Part shown: positions 17,680-26,918 of the stretch, piece after piece
Numbering within the stretch: position 1 is the stretch's first letter
Layout: every line of letters begins with the position of its first letter
Origin: Rhodobacterales bacterium 32-67-9
GTDB taxonomy: Bacteria; Pseudomonadota; Alphaproteobacteria; Rhodobacterales; Rhodobacteraceae
Assembly: GCA_002280515.1 (NCBI GenBank)
Contig: NCEA01000013.1
Coordinates: forward strand, 69,194 to 115,010
Direction: 5' to 3'
DNA: 45,817 bases
Program-made: the position numbers and the translations under genes
The notes under the pieces: generated by a model
Told to the model about the DNA's origin: nothing
What the model saw: only the letters and a program-made list of their open reading frames with translations
Databases searched by the model: none

Positions 17680-19302
17680 ATGAAGCAATTCATCAACACC
17701 AAAGAAACGCTGGTCACCGAGGCGATCGACGGCACGCTCCGGACGGCGGAGGGGAGGCTCGCGCGGCTCGACGGCTATCCGCATATCAAGGTCGTCGTGC
17801 GCGCCGACTGGGACAAGTCGAAGGTCGCGCTGGTCTCCGGCGGCGGCTCGGGGCACGAACCGTCGCATGCGGGCTTCGTCGGGCAGGGGATGCTGACGGC
17901 GGCGGTCTGTGGCGATGTCTTCGCCTCGCCCTCGGTCGACGCGGTGCTTGCCGGCATCCTCGCCGTGACCGGCAAGGCCGGCTGCCTGCTGATCGTCAAG
18001 AACTATACCGGCGACCGGCTGAACTTCGGGCTTGCCGCCGAACGGGCGCGGGCCTTCGGGCTCAAGGTCAACATGGTGATCGTCGATGACGATGTGGCCT
18101 TGCCGGACCTGCCGCAGGCGCGGGGCGTCGCGGGCACTCTCTTCGTCCACAAGATCGCCGGTGCGCTCGCGGATCAAGGCGCAGTTCTCGACGCCGTGAC
18201 GCGGGCGGCGCAGCGGGTGATCGCCGGTGTCGTCTCCATCGGCATGTCGCTCGATACCTGCACGGTGCCCGGCTCGCCCAAGGAGGACCGGATCGAGCCG
18301 GGCAAGGCCGAGCTTGGTCTTGGCATCCACGGTGAGGCAGGGATCGAGCAGGTCGATTTCCGCTCCGCCCGCGAGGCGATGGAGATGGTCGTGGACCGGC
18401 TCGCGCCGAATATCGCGCCGGGTCCGCACGCGGCTCTTCTGAACAATCTCGGCGGCGCGACACCCCTTGAGATGGCGGTGCTCGCCGAAGAACTGGTGAC
18501 GTCGCGGATCGGCGAGCAGATCCGCTGGCTGGTGGGGCCGGCGCCGCTGATGACGTCACTCGACATGCAGGGCTTTTCGGTATCGCTCCTGCCGGTCGGC
18601 AAGGCGGACGAGGCGGCCTTGTCCGCGCCCGTCGCGCCCTGGGCCTGGCCCGGCTGCCTCGCCGTCGGGTCGGTCGCGGTGCTGCCCTTGCCGGACGGGC
18701 TGGCGCCGATCCAGCCGCTGCCTTCGAAGAACGCGGCGACGCGGGCCTTCATCGAGCGTTGTTGCCGGATCCTCATCGCGGCCGAGACCGACCTCAACGC
18801 GCTCGACGCCAAATCCGGCGATGGCGATACCGGCAGCACGCTTGCCTCCGCCGCACGCGCGCTCATCGACGCGCTCGACCGGTTGCCGCTCGCCGACCTC
18901 ACCCAGCTTTATCGCGCCATCGGGCAGGAACTCAGCCAGACGATGGGTGGCTCATCTGGGGTGCTGCTCGCGATCTTCTTTGCGGCGGCGGGCGATGCCT
19001 CGGCCAGCGGCGAGGAGGCGCTGGGCGCGCTGAAATCCGGCCTCGACCGGGTCCAGCAGGTCGGCGGGGCGCGGCCCGGCGACCGGACGATGATCGACGC
19101 GCTCTTCCCGGCGCTGGAGGCGCTACAAGCCGGCTTGCCGGCCGCGGCGGAGGCGGCGCGCGCGGGCGCGGACCTGACCGCAACGATCACCCGGGCCAAG
19201 GCGGGGCGAGCGAGCTATATCGCCGCGTCGAAGCTTGCCGGGCATAACGATCCGGGCGCCGAGGCGGTGGCGCGGCTATTCGAGAAGCTCGCCGAGGGCT
19301 GA
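17680..19302 (+). CDS. ATP-dependent dihydroxyacetone-type kinase (DhaK-DhaL fusion)
   Basis: This is a 540-residue single-chain kinase that phosphorylates dihydroxyacetone or a related small ketose such as erythrulose. The N-terminal DhaK domain shows SGGGSGHEPSHAGFVG and the His that binds the keto group covalently, in LGIHGEAGIEQ (near residue 219). The C-terminal DhaL domain has the Mg-ATP motif DAKSGDGDTGSTL and TMGGSSGVLL. No phosphotransferase partner (DhaM) is present, fitting ATP use. It ends the LacI-controlled operon and meets the SMP-30 gene head to tail, 3 bp apart. Its true substrate is probably the product of the oxidoreductase or isomerase pathway. Confidence 0.9.
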   Translation: MKQFINTKETLVTEAIDGTLRTAEGRLARLDGYPHIKVVVRADWDKSKVALVSGGGSGHEPSHAGFVGQGMLTAAVCGDVFASPSVDAVLAGILAVTGKAGCLLIVKNYTGDRLNFGLAAERARAFGLKVNMVIVDDDVALPDLPQARGVAGTLFVHKIAGALADQGAVLDAVTRAAQRVIAGVVSIGMSLDTCTVPGSPKEDRIEPGKAELGLGIHGEAGIEQVDFRSAREAMEMVVDRLAPNIAPGPHAALLNNLGGATPLEMAVLAEELVTSRIGEQIRWLVGPAPLMTSLDMQGFSVSLLPVGKADEAALSAPVAPWAWPGCLAVGSVAVLPLPDGLAPIQPLPSKNAATRAFIERCCRILIAAETDLNALDAKSGDGDTGSTLASAARALIDALDRLPLADLTQLYRAIGQELSQTMGGSSGVLLAIFFAAAGDASASGEEALGALKSGLDRVQQVGGARPGDRTMIDALFPALEALQAGLPAAAEAARAGADLTATITRAKAGRASYIAASKLAGHNDPGAEAVARLFEKLAEG

Positions 19303-19311
19303 AGCTCAGCC
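19297..19311. terminator. Small dyad at the convergent kinase and lactonase stops
   Basis: GGCTGA-AGC-TCAGCC is a 6-bp dyad that contains the stop codons of both converging genes (TGA at 19300-19302 and, on the other strand, 19306-19308). It may help end transcription from both sides, but it is short and lacks T-runs. Confidence 0.3.
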
Positions 19312-20169
19312 GAGCCGCACGCGCGGATCCGCCCGCCCGGTGACGCCGGGTTCGGCAACGAAGGTCTGTCCAGCCAGCGGATCGGCGGCGAGGGCCTCCG
19401 CGTCCATCCCCTGGCGCGCGGTGGTGAGGTAGAGCCGGTCAAGCATCGGACCGCCGAAGGCCGGGCAGGACACCTGCCGCGCCGGAACCGCGATGGCCCG
19501 GTCGAACCGGCCGTCGGCGGTGTAGCGCGCGACCCGCCTGGCACCCCACTGGGCGTTCCAGAGACAGCCTTCGTTGTCGATGACGGCCCCGTCCGGGTGA
19601 AGCCCCTCCGATCTCAGGTCGACGAAGACCTCCGGCGCGCCGGTGGGCCAGCCTTCGGTATCGAGCGCCTGAACCATGATCCGCTGCACTGCCGTATCGG
19701 CGAAATAGGCGCTCCGCCCGTCCTTCGCGAAAGAGATCGCGTTGGGGATGGTGATGGCGGGGTAGAGCAGTTCCACCCGGCCCCGGTAGAAGCGGTAGAT
19801 GGCACCCGCGCCTGGCTCCGCCTTTTTGCCCATCGTGCCGATCCAGAAACCGCCGAACGGGTCGGCGCGGCCGTCGTTCGACCGGGTTTCGGGCTTGTCG
19901 GCTTCGAGGGGCGCGATCGGGTCGCGGCGACCGGTGACGAGATCGAAGGCAAAGAGGCCGATTTCGGAGGCGAAGAGCAGGGTGTCGCGGTCGATCCAGC
20001 CCGCCGCCGAGGCGCACTCGCCCATCGCCCAGTCGCGCGGGCCGCCCTCGTCGCGGGACAGGAGCCGGTGGCCGATAATGTCGAACCAGAAAAGCTGGGC
20101 GCGTTCGGGATGCCAGAAGATGCCTTCGCCAAGTTCGCAAGGCCGGTTGTCGTAAACCTCCGTCGTCAT
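19306..20169 (-). CDS. SMP-30/gluconolaconase-family sugar lactonase
   Basis: This 287-residue beta-propeller lactonase probably hydrolyses L-arabino- or D-galactonolactone made by the neighbouring dehydrogenase. Metal-site signatures are visible: Glu15 in CELGEGIFWHPE, Asn and Asp in RSNDGRADPFGGFWIG, and the later DGAVIDNEGCLWNA. It is the last gene of the arabinose/galactose operon. Its start overlaps the dgoA stop by 4 bp. Confidence 0.88.
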   Translation of the reverse strand: MTTEVYDNRPCELGEGIFWHPERAQLFWFDIIGHRLLSRDEGGPRDWAMGECASAAGWIDRDTLLFASEIGLFAFDLVTGRRDPIAPLEADKPETRSNDGRADPFGGFWIGTMGKKAEPGAGAIYRFYRGRVELLYPAITIPNAISFAKDGRSAYFADTAVQRIMVQALDTEGWPTGAPEVFVDLRSEGLHPDGAVIDNEGCLWNAQWGARRVARYTADGRFDRAIAVPARQVSCPAFGGPMLDRLYLTTARQGMDAEALAADPLAGQTFVAEPGVTGRADPRVRLG

Positions 20170-20777
20170 GACGCGAAGGCCCGGTCATAGGCCGCGACGA
20201 TGCCGGCGGCCTTTCTTGCGACCTCTGCGGCGTTGTCTCCCGGCCGGTAAAGCGCCGTGCCGAGGCCGAAGCCCCTGGCTCCCGCTGCCCGCCAGTCGGC
20301 CATGTTCGCGGCGCTTACGCCGCCGACGGCAAGCACATTCGTATCTGGCGGCAGGACCGCGCCAAGCGCCCTGAGCCCGGCCGGCCCGACGAGTTCGGCC
20401 GGAAAGATCTTCAGCCCGTCCGCCCCGGCGCGCAGGGCGGCGAAGCAGTCCGTCGGCGTCATCACGCCGGGGTAGGAGAGAAGGCCCGCCGCCTTTGTTG
20501 CCGAGATGACCTCGGGGTTGCAGTCGGGCGAGACAACCAGCGCGCCACCCGCCTCCTTCACCCGCCGGACATCCGCGGTCGAAAGCACGGTCCCCGCACC
20601 GATCAGCGCCGCGTCGCCGAAGCGGCGGGCCATCCGTTCGATGCTGACGAAAGGTTCGGGCGAATTGAGCGGCACCTCGACCTTGGGGATTCCGGCGGCA
20701 ATCAGCGCCCCGGTGACGGCCTCCGCCTCGTCCGGCCGGATACCGCGCAGGATCGCGACGATGTTGCGTGTCGTCAT
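20166..20777 (-). CDS. dgoA: 2-dehydro-3-deoxy-6-phosphogalactonate aldolase
   Basis: This is a 203-residue class I aldolase of the KDPG/KDPGal family, which splits the phosphorylated keto-deoxy acid to pyruvate and glyceraldehyde 3-phosphate. Visible family marks are the Glu in KVEVPLNSPEPF, the GVMTPTD loop, and the Schiff-base lysine in ADGLKIFPAEL. The ATG at 20777 overlaps the dgoK stop by 4 bp; the long open frame upstream is a shadow of dgoK. Context with DgoK decides KDPGal rather than KDPG. Confidence 0.9.
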   Translation of the reverse strand: MTTRNIVAILRGIRPDEAEAVTGALIAAGIPKVEVPLNSPEPFVSIERMARRFGDAALIGAGTVLSTADVRRVKEAGGALVVSPDCNPEVISATKAAGLLSYPGVMTPTDCFAALRAGADGLKIFPAELVGPAGLRALGAVLPPDTNVLAVGGVSAANMADWRAAGARGFGLGTALYRPGDNAAEVARKAAGIVAAYDRAFAS

Positions 20778-21697
20778 GGACGGCCCCTTTCCACAAGCGT
20801 AGCCCGGGCGGCGCGCAGCCCGGCCAGCGTGATCTCGGTCGCGTCGGCCTTGCGGGGGGCGGCACCCTGCGCCCTCAGCGCCTCGGCGTAACGGTTGGAA
20901 AGCGAACCTTCGCCAATCAGGACGATGTCCTGCCCAAGCCAGTAAGGCCGGCTCGCCGCAAGGTCCAATCCGATGAGAAGGCCCGACAGCCGCGCCCGCG
21001 CGCTTTCCGGCGCGAGACCGGACAGCAGCGCCTCGGCCCGAAGCCCGAAGAGCCGGGCGGCGAACCTCTGCGGGGCCGATATGGCGTCGGCCACGGCCTC
21101 GGCGAAGGCCTCTGCGTCCCAGCCCGTATTGCCGACCGAGTGACGCAATACCGATTGGCCGGAAAGCAGCGCGAAAAGCTCGCCCGTCATGCAGGTCTGG
21201 AACCCGACGACCTCGCCGGCGCTGAGACGGGCCCACTTGGTATGGGTTCCGGGCAGGCAGGCGATCCCGTCGAAGCCGGGTGCCACGGCAAGAAGGCCGG
21301 CGATCTGCGTCTCCTCCCCGCGCATCACGTCGGCGGGTCTGGCCTGGCTGAGACCGGGGACGATGGTAACCTGTAGCCTCGGGTCCGTGCCGGCGAAGCT
21401 CAGCATCTCTGGCCCGAGCGGCGGGCACGGCACCGGCCGGTAGGGCGCCTCGCGCCAGCCCTGCCGGGCGCCGGCCATGCCGCAGATCACCACCGGAACC
21501 GGCGCGGGGCCGGACAGCCAGGGCGCCACCAGCCGCAAAAATGCAGCCTCGAACGCCTCGGGCGCGAGGCGGGACATGCCGTCCTCCGACCGGGCTTCGG
21601 CCAGGGGTCGGCCATCCGGCGCCATTGCCCAGACCCTGAGGCTGCTGGTGCCCCAGTCGACGGCGATCCAGTCGGGCTGGGGCGCGTCGCCGCTCAC
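20774..21697 (-). CDS. dgoK: 2-dehydro-3-deoxygalactonokinase
   Basis: DgoK (307 residues) phosphorylates 2-dehydro-3-deoxy-D-galactonate at C6 with ATP, feeding the aldolase DgoA. The ASKHA-type N-terminal phosphate loop is DWGTSSLRVW. Further DgoK-like stretches are CGMAGARQGWREAPY and LPGTHTKWARL. It sits between the aldehyde dehydrogenase (4-bp overlap at its start) and dgoA (4-bp overlap at its end). Confidence 0.92.
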   Translation of the reverse strand: MSGDAPQPDWIAVDWGTSSLRVWAMAPDGRPLAEARSEDGMSRLAPEAFEAAFLRLVAPWLSGPAPVPVVICGMAGARQGWREAPYRPVPCPPLGPEMLSFAGTDPRLQVTIVPGLSQARPADVMRGEETQIAGLLAVAPGFDGIACLPGTHTKWARLSAGEVVGFQTCMTGELFALLSGQSVLRHSVGNTGWDAEAFAEAVADAISAPQRFAARLFGLRAEALLSGLAPESARARLSGLLIGLDLAASRPYWLGQDIVLIGEGSLSNRYAEALRAQGAAPRKADATEITLAGLRAARATLVERGRP

Positions 21698-23223
21698 CCG
21701 CGCAGGTCCTCGGGCAGGAGAGCGTCCGGCATGTTCTGGTAGCAGACCGGGCGCAGGAAGCGGCGGATGGACAACGTGCCGACCGAGGTCGCGCCGAAAT
21801 TGGTCGAAGCCGGGTAGGGGCCGCCATGCACCATCGCGTCCGCGACCTCGACACCGGTCGGAAAGCCGTTGGCCAGCACCCGGCCGGCCTTGCGTTCAAG
21901 CACCGGCATCAGCCGCCGGCCGAGCGCCGTGTCGCCCGCGTCAAGGTGCAGCGTGCAGGTGAGCTGGCCCTGCAGGCTTTGCGCGATCTCCTCCATCTCG
22001 TCCGCGTCGGCGGCACGCACGATCAGGCCGAGGGGTCCGAAGACCTCTTCGCCGAGCGCGTGGTTGGCGAGCCATTCAAGGCCGGTCGTGGCGTAAAGGT
22101 AGGGCGTGGCATTGCGGCGGTCGCACATCGAGGTCAAGACCTCCTGCACACCCGTGCTGCCGGCTATCCGGTCTCGGCCCTGCCGGTAGGCGGAGGCGAT
22201 GCCGTCGGTCAGCATGACCTGCGCCCCGACGGGTTTCAGAGCCTCGGTCGCGGCGCGGGTGAAGGCGTCGGCGTCGGGGCCGTCGAGGACCACCGCGATG
22301 CCGGGGTTGGTGCAGAACTGCCCGGCGCCCATGGTCAGCGATCCGGCCCAGCCCTTCGCGATCTCGGCGCCGCGCGCCTTCAGCGCCTCGGGCAGGAGGA
22401 ACATCGGATTGACGCTGCCCAGCTCGCCGAAGAACGGGATCGGGTCGGGCCGCCGGGCGCAGAGGTCGAAAAGGGCGCGGCCCCCGGCGAGCGAGCCGGT
22501 GAAGCCGACCGCGCGAATGCGCGGGTCGGTCACCAGCGCCTCGCCCACGTCGCGCCGGCCGCCCTGGATGAGGGAGAAGACGCCCGGATGGATGTTGCAG
22601 GACATGATCGCCGCATGGACCGCTTCGGCGACGATCTCGCCGGTGCCGGGGTGGGCCGAATGGCCCTTGACCACAACCGGACAGCCGGCGGCGAGTGCCG
22701 CGGCCGTGTCGCCGCCCGCCGTGGAAAAGGCAAGCGGGAAGTTCGAGGCGCCGAATACCGCGACCGGGCCGATCGGGCGCTGGATCATCCGCAGGTCGGG
22801 GCGGGGCAGGGGCGCGCGGTCGGGCAGCGCCGGATCGTGCCGGCGGTCGAGGTAGTCGCCCTCGAGGATATGGCTCGCGAAAAGCCTGAGCTGCCCGGTC
22901 GTCCGCCCGCGCTCGCCCTGAAGGCGCGCCTCGGGAAGGCCGGTTTCCTCCGTCCCGATCCTGGTGATCGCCCAGGCCCGCGCCTCGATCTCGTCGGCGA
23001 TGGCATTGAGAAATGCGGCGCGTTCGGCGCGGGTGGTGGAACCGTAGGACCAGAACGCCGCCTCGGCCGCCGCGCAGGCCGTGGCGACGAGCGCGGGCGT
23101 GCCCACGGCGAAGGCGCGCGCGGGTCCGTGGGCGGGGGAAGACGCGAAGGACTCCCCGCCACCGGTCCATTCGCCCGCGATCAGGTGCTGTCCGCGAAGG
23201 GCGAGGTCGGTCGTGTCAGGCAT
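21694..23223 (-). CDS. 2-oxoglutarate semialdehyde dehydrogenase (NADP-type)
   Basis: This 509-residue aldehyde dehydrogenase is of the type that oxidises 2,5-dioxopentanoate to 2-oxoglutarate. The catalytic Cys lies in GAGQFCTNPG and the general-base Glu in FFGELGSVNP; the NAD(P) region includes VFGASNFPLAFSTAGGD. The ATG at 23223 is chosen because it begins MPDTTDLALRGQHLIAGEW, the usual N-terminus; the longer frame upstream is a shadow. It provides the last step of the non-phosphorylating L-arabinose route. Confidence 0.87.
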   Translation of the reverse strand: MPDTTDLALRGQHLIAGEWTGGGESFASSPAHGPARAFAVGTPALVATACAAAEAAFWSYGSTTRAERAAFLNAIADEIEARAWAITRIGTEETGLPEARLQGERGRTTGQLRLFASHILEGDYLDRRHDPALPDRAPLPRPDLRMIQRPIGPVAVFGASNFPLAFSTAGGDTAAALAAGCPVVVKGHSAHPGTGEIVAEAVHAAIMSCNIHPGVFSLIQGGRRDVGEALVTDPRIRAVGFTGSLAGGRALFDLCARRPDPIPFFGELGSVNPMFLLPEALKARGAEIAKGWAGSLTMGAGQFCTNPGIAVVLDGPDADAFTRAATEALKPVGAQVMLTDGIASAYRQGRDRIAGSTGVQEVLTSMCDRRNATPYLYATTGLEWLANHALGEEVFGPLGLIVRAADADEMEEIAQSLQGQLTCTLHLDAGDTALGRRLMPVLERKAGRVLANGFPTGVEVADAMVHGGPYPASTNFGATSVGTLSIRRFLRPVCYQNMPDALLPEDLRG

Positions 23224-23237
23224 GGGATAGGGTCCGT

Positions 23238-24173
23238 TCAGTCGTGGAAAGGGTCGGTGACAATGCGTTCGCCAAGTGTAAAGGCATCCGCCACGAGTGT
23301 CATGGGGGCAAGGTCCATGTCGATCCCACCGGATGCGACAAGGGCGGCCATCCTCGCATAAAGCCTGGGATATTCGCCACCAAGCGGGGCGCCTTCGGCC
23401 GCCGCGACCGGCTGTTCCGCCCCGTCGATCGATAGCCGCGCGCCGCCATCGGCGAGGAGAAGCGCGCCCTCGTCGGTGGCGATGTCGATGGTCCAGGTCT
23501 GGTCGCCCTCCTGGCGCCAGTCGAAGACCGCCGAGACGTCGGCGCCACCGGGATGGACGAAGGCGAGGTCGGCCGCGATCGGCGTCTGGCGGTTCGCGGG
23601 GAAGGCCAGCCGCGCACGGGTGAGGTGCACGGGATCGGGCAGGATCTCGGTCAGGATCGACAGGGCGTTGATGCCGGGATCGAAGACGCCGAGCCCGCCG
23701 GGCTGCCAGATCCAGTCCTGACCGGGGTGCCAGCGCCGCACGTCTTCCTTCCAGTTGACCGTCACGCGGCGGATCGCCTTGCCGGCAAGCCAGGCCTTTG
23801 CCGGCGCCACCTGCGCCGCTTCGCGCGAATGCCACGTGGCGAAAAGCGACAAGCCCCTGGCGCGGGCCATCGCGGTGAGCGCATGGCATTCCGACAGCGT
23901 CGCACCGGGCGGCTTTTCCAGCATCACGTGCCGGCCCGCCGCGAGCGCCGCCGCCGCATAGGCGAAGCGCGGCACCGGCGGCAGGCAGAGCGAGACGACG
24001 GGAATGTCGGGCCGCGCGGCGAGCATCGTGGCGAGGTCGGCGAAGGTCTCCACCCCGTCCACGGCGCCGTGGCGCGAGACGGCGGCGGCAAGTTCCCAGT
24101 CGGGCGAGGCGGCGACTGCTGGAATATGCTGGTCGCGGGCGATCTTGCCGATGCCGACGAGGGCAATTTTCAT
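23238..24173 (-). CDS. D-galactose / L-arabinose 1-dehydrogenase (Gfo/Idh/MocA family)
   Basis: This is a 311-residue NAD(P)-dependent sugar dehydrogenase. It has the Rossmann start MKIALVGIGKIARDQHIPA and the EKP motif in HVMLEKPPGATLSE, then DVRRWHPGQDWIWQPGGLGV, which resembles D-galactose 1-dehydrogenase. It would oxidise D-galactose or L-arabinose to the lactone. The ATG at 24173 overlaps the last base of the dehydratase stop (TGATG). Confidence 0.85.
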   Translation of the reverse strand: MKIALVGIGKIARDQHIPAVAASPDWELAAAVSRHGAVDGVETFADLATMLAARPDIPVVSLCLPPVPRFAYAAAALAAGRHVMLEKPPGATLSECHALTAMARARGLSLFATWHSREAAQVAPAKAWLAGKAIRRVTVNWKEDVRRWHPGQDWIWQPGGLGVFDPGINALSILTEILPDPVHLTRARLAFPANRQTPIAADLAFVHPGGADVSAVFDWRQEGDQTWTIDIATDEGALLLADGGARLSIDGAEQPVAAAEGAPLGGEYPRLYARMAALVASGGIDMDLAPMTLVADAFTLGERIVTDPFHD

Positions 24174-25915
24174 CAGTGCGAGTCCCTTCCTACCGGTGCG
24201 CCCCGGCATCCTTTCAGGAAATCGAGGTCGGCGCCGGTATCGGCCCCTTCGACATGCGCGTGATGCAGCCAGGCATAGCCCGATGCCGGCTTGTCCGGCG
24301 GCGGCGTCCAGTCGGCGAGCCGCGCGGCCAGTTCCGCTTCGGGGATGTCGAGATGCAGGCGCCGGTTCGGCACGTCCAACTCGATCATGTCGCCGTCACG
24401 CACCACGGCCAGCGGCCCGCCGGCGGCGGCTTCGGGCGAGGTATGGAGGACCACTGTGCCATAGGCGGTGCCCGACATGCGCGCGTCGGAGATGCGGACC
24501 ATGTCGGTGATGCCCTTCCTCAACACCTTCGGCGGCAGTCCCATGTTGCCGACCTCGGCCATGCCGGGATAGCCCTTCGGCCCGCAGTTCTTCAGCACCA
24601 TCACGCAGGTCTCGTCGATGTCGAGCGCCTCGTCGTTGATCTTGCGCTTGTAGTCGTCGATGTCCTCGAAGACGACGGCGCGGCCGCGATGCGTCAGAAG
24701 ATGCGCGCTGGCGGCGGAGGGTTTCAGCACCGCCCCCTTCGGCGCGAGGTTGCCTTTCAGGACGGCAATCCCGCCGTGCTGTGTCAGCGCCTTTTCAACC
24801 GGCAGGATCACGTCCTCGTTGTGGTTGACGACGTCCTTCACCTGATCCCACATCGTCTCGCCCGCGACGGTCAGGGCGTCCTTGTTGAGAAGCCCCGCCT
24901 CGCCCAGCCTCTTAAGAACGACCGGCAAGCCGCCGGCGTAGAAGAACTCCTCCATCAGGTACTTGCCCGAGGGCATCAGGTTGACGATGGTCGCCACGTC
25001 GCGGCCCAAGGCGTCCCAGTCGTCGAGCGTCAGGTCGACGCCGACCCGGCCGGCGATGGCCAGAAGGTGGACGACGGCATTGGTGGAGCCGCCGATGGCG
25101 CCGTTGGTACGGATGGCATTCTCGAAAGCCGCCCTTGTCATCACGTCCGAGGGCTTCAGGTCGTCCTTGACCATCTGCACGATGCGCCGGCCTGTAAGCT
25201 GCGCCATCACCCGGCGCCGGCTGTCCACCGCCGGGATCGCCGCGTTGCCCGACAACGCCATGCCGAGCGCTTCGGCCATGCTCGCCATGGTGGAGGCGGT
25301 TCCCATCGTGTTGCACGACCCGGGCGACCGGGACATCGACGCCTCGGCCTCAAGAAAGTCTGCGGCGGTCATCTCGCCCGCCTTCACCGCCTCCGAGAAC
25401 TTCCAGAGATGCGTGCCGGAGCCGACGCGCTCGCCCCGGAAATATCCGTTCAGCATCGGCCCGCCGGTGACGACGATTGACGGCAGGTCGGTGGAGGCCG
25501 CCGCCATCAGGAGCGAGGGCGTGGTCTTGTCGCAGCCGACCATGAGGACGCAACCATCCATCGGCTGGCCGCGCATCGCCTCCTCGACCGCCATCGCGGC
25601 GAGGTTGCGGAACATCATCGCGGTCGGGCGGAAACCGCTTTCCGAGGTCGAAAAGACCGGAACTTCGACGGGCAGGCCGCCGGCTTCGTAGATGCCGTGC
25701 TTCACGCGCTGGGCAAGGTCATTCAGATGCGCGTTGCATGGGGTCAGCTCCGACCAGGTGTTGAGGATGCCGATGACCGGGCGGCCATCGAACAGGTCGT
25801 GCGGCAGGCCCTGGTTCTTCATCCAGCCGCGATGATAGATCGCGTCGCGCGAGGTGCCGCCGAACCATTTCTGGGAGCGGAGTTTCCGGGGCCATTTCGC
25901 CGGTTTGAAAGTCAT
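24173..25915 (-). CDS. araC: L-arabinonate (D-galactonate) dehydratase, IlvD/Edd family
   Basis: This 580-residue [2Fe-2S] dehydratase converts L-arabinonate, and likely D-galactonate, to the 2-keto-3-deoxy acid. The three predicted cluster cysteines are Cys60 (TPCNAH), Cys128 (GCDKTTP) and Cys201 (GSCNTMGTAS), at nearly the same positions as in characterised rhizobial L-arabinonate dehydratase (positions recalled). The C-terminal domain has the MSGTAYGTVVLH segment. It sits between GguC and the dehydrogenase, as expected for a sugar-acid operon. Confidence 0.88.
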   Translation of the reverse strand: MTFKPAKWPRKLRSQKWFGGTSRDAIYHRGWMKNQGLPHDLFDGRPVIGILNTWSELTPCNAHLNDLAQRVKHGIYEAGGLPVEVPVFSTSESGFRPTAMMFRNLAAMAVEEAMRGQPMDGCVLMVGCDKTTPSLLMAAASTDLPSIVVTGGPMLNGYFRGERVGSGTHLWKFSEAVKAGEMTAADFLEAEASMSRSPGSCNTMGTASTMASMAEALGMALSGNAAIPAVDSRRRVMAQLTGRRIVQMVKDDLKPSDVMTRAAFENAIRTNGAIGGSTNAVVHLLAIAGRVGVDLTLDDWDALGRDVATIVNLMPSGKYLMEEFFYAGGLPVVLKRLGEAGLLNKDALTVAGETMWDQVKDVVNHNEDVILPVEKALTQHGGIAVLKGNLAPKGAVLKPSAASAHLLTHRGRAVVFEDIDDYKRKINDEALDIDETCVMVLKNCGPKGYPGMAEVGNMGLPPKVLRKGITDMVRISDARMSGTAYGTVVLHTSPEAAAGGPLAVVRDGDMIELDVPNRRLHLDIPEAELAARLADWTPPPDKPASGYAWLHHAHVEGADTGADLDFLKGCRGAPVGRDSH

Positions 25916-25924
25916 CGGATATCC

Positions 25925-26914
25925 TCAGAGCGGTTGCACGGCGACCGCGCGGCTGTTCGGCGCGGCGACGGCAAGAGGGTTGCGGAGCGGCAGGCCGAAA
26001 CCGGGCGCCTCGATCTCGAACACGTCCCCCGGCTCGGCGCGGATACCGTCGGCGAATGACAGCGTCGCGGTGCCGAAGAAGTGGACGTGCAGATCGCCGG
26101 GCTGGCGGAAAAGGCCGTATTTGAAATGGTGGTGTTCGAGGTTGGCGAGGCTGTGCGACATGTTCGCCTCGCCCGAGAGGAACGGTTTTTCCCAGATGAC
26201 ATTGCCGCCGCGCCGGATGCGGCTCTGGCCCCGGATGTCGGCGGGAAGGTCGCCGACCAGCAGTTCGGGCCCGTAGGAGGCGGGGCGAAGCTTCGAATGG
26301 GCGAGCCAGAGGTAATTGCCGCGCTCCGTGACATGGTCGGAGAACTCGTTGCCAAGCGCGAAGCCCAAGCGGAAGGGCGTGCCGTCGGGGCCGATGAGGT
26401 AGAGGCCGGCGATTTCCGGCTCCTCTCCCGCATCCTTGGCGAAACCGGGCGAGAGGAGGGGCTGGCCGGGGGCGGTGGCGGCGTGGCCGTTGCCCTTGTA
26501 GAACCATTCCGGCTCTGCCCCGACGGTGCCCGCCGCTGGCCTGCCTCCGTCGAGGCCCATGCGGAACATCTTCATGCTGTCGGTCATCTCGACCGGGTCG
26601 GCCTTGGCATGCATCGCATCGCGGGTCGCGGCACTGCCGAGATGGGTGAGGCCGGTCCCGGTCAGATGGAGATGCGCGGGGTCGGGGTGATCGACGGGCA
26701 ACAGCATCCGCCCCTCGGCGTAAGCCGCCGCAAGATCAACCTGCGCGCCGATCCCCTGCGACGCCACCGCGTCGGCGAGGCTTTCGCCGCGCCCGATGGC
26801 GCCTTGGGCCAACGCCAGCACGCTGTCGGCGCCATCGACAAGGTGGGTGCCGCCGGCATTTCGGCAGGCGACGGCGCGCCGGCCGTCCGGAAGGATGATC
26901 TGTGAGAGGAGCAT
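25925..26914 (-). CDS. gguC: GguC / AraD1-type 2-keto-3-deoxy-L-arabinonate dehydratase (FAH fold)
   Basis: This is a 329-residue member of the fumarylacetoacetate hydrolase fold. Such proteins downstream of GguAB act as 2-keto-3-deoxy-L-arabinonate dehydratases, producing the semialdehyde oxidised by the neighbouring dehydrogenase. Family features include GTVGAEPEWFYKGNG, the metal-binding EPEIAGLYLIG, and LGNEFSDHVTE. It is 4 bp downstream of the permease gene and 9 bp upstream of the dehydratase gene. Confidence 0.87.
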   Translation of the reverse strand: MLLSQIILPDGRRAVACRNAGGTHLVDGADSVLALAQGAIGRGESLADAVASQGIGAQVDLAAAYAEGRMLLPVDHPDPAHLHLTGTGLTHLGSAATRDAMHAKADPVEMTDSMKMFRMGLDGGRPAAGTVGAEPEWFYKGNGHAATAPGQPLLSPGFAKDAGEEPEIAGLYLIGPDGTPFRLGFALGNEFSDHVTERGNYLWLAHSKLRPASYGPELLVGDLPADIRGQSRIRRGGNVIWEKPFLSGEANMSHSLANLEHHHFKYGLFRQPGDLHVHFFGTATLSFADGIRAEPGDVFEIEAPGFGLPLRNPLAVAAPNSRAVAVQPL

Positions 26915-26918
26915 CGGG

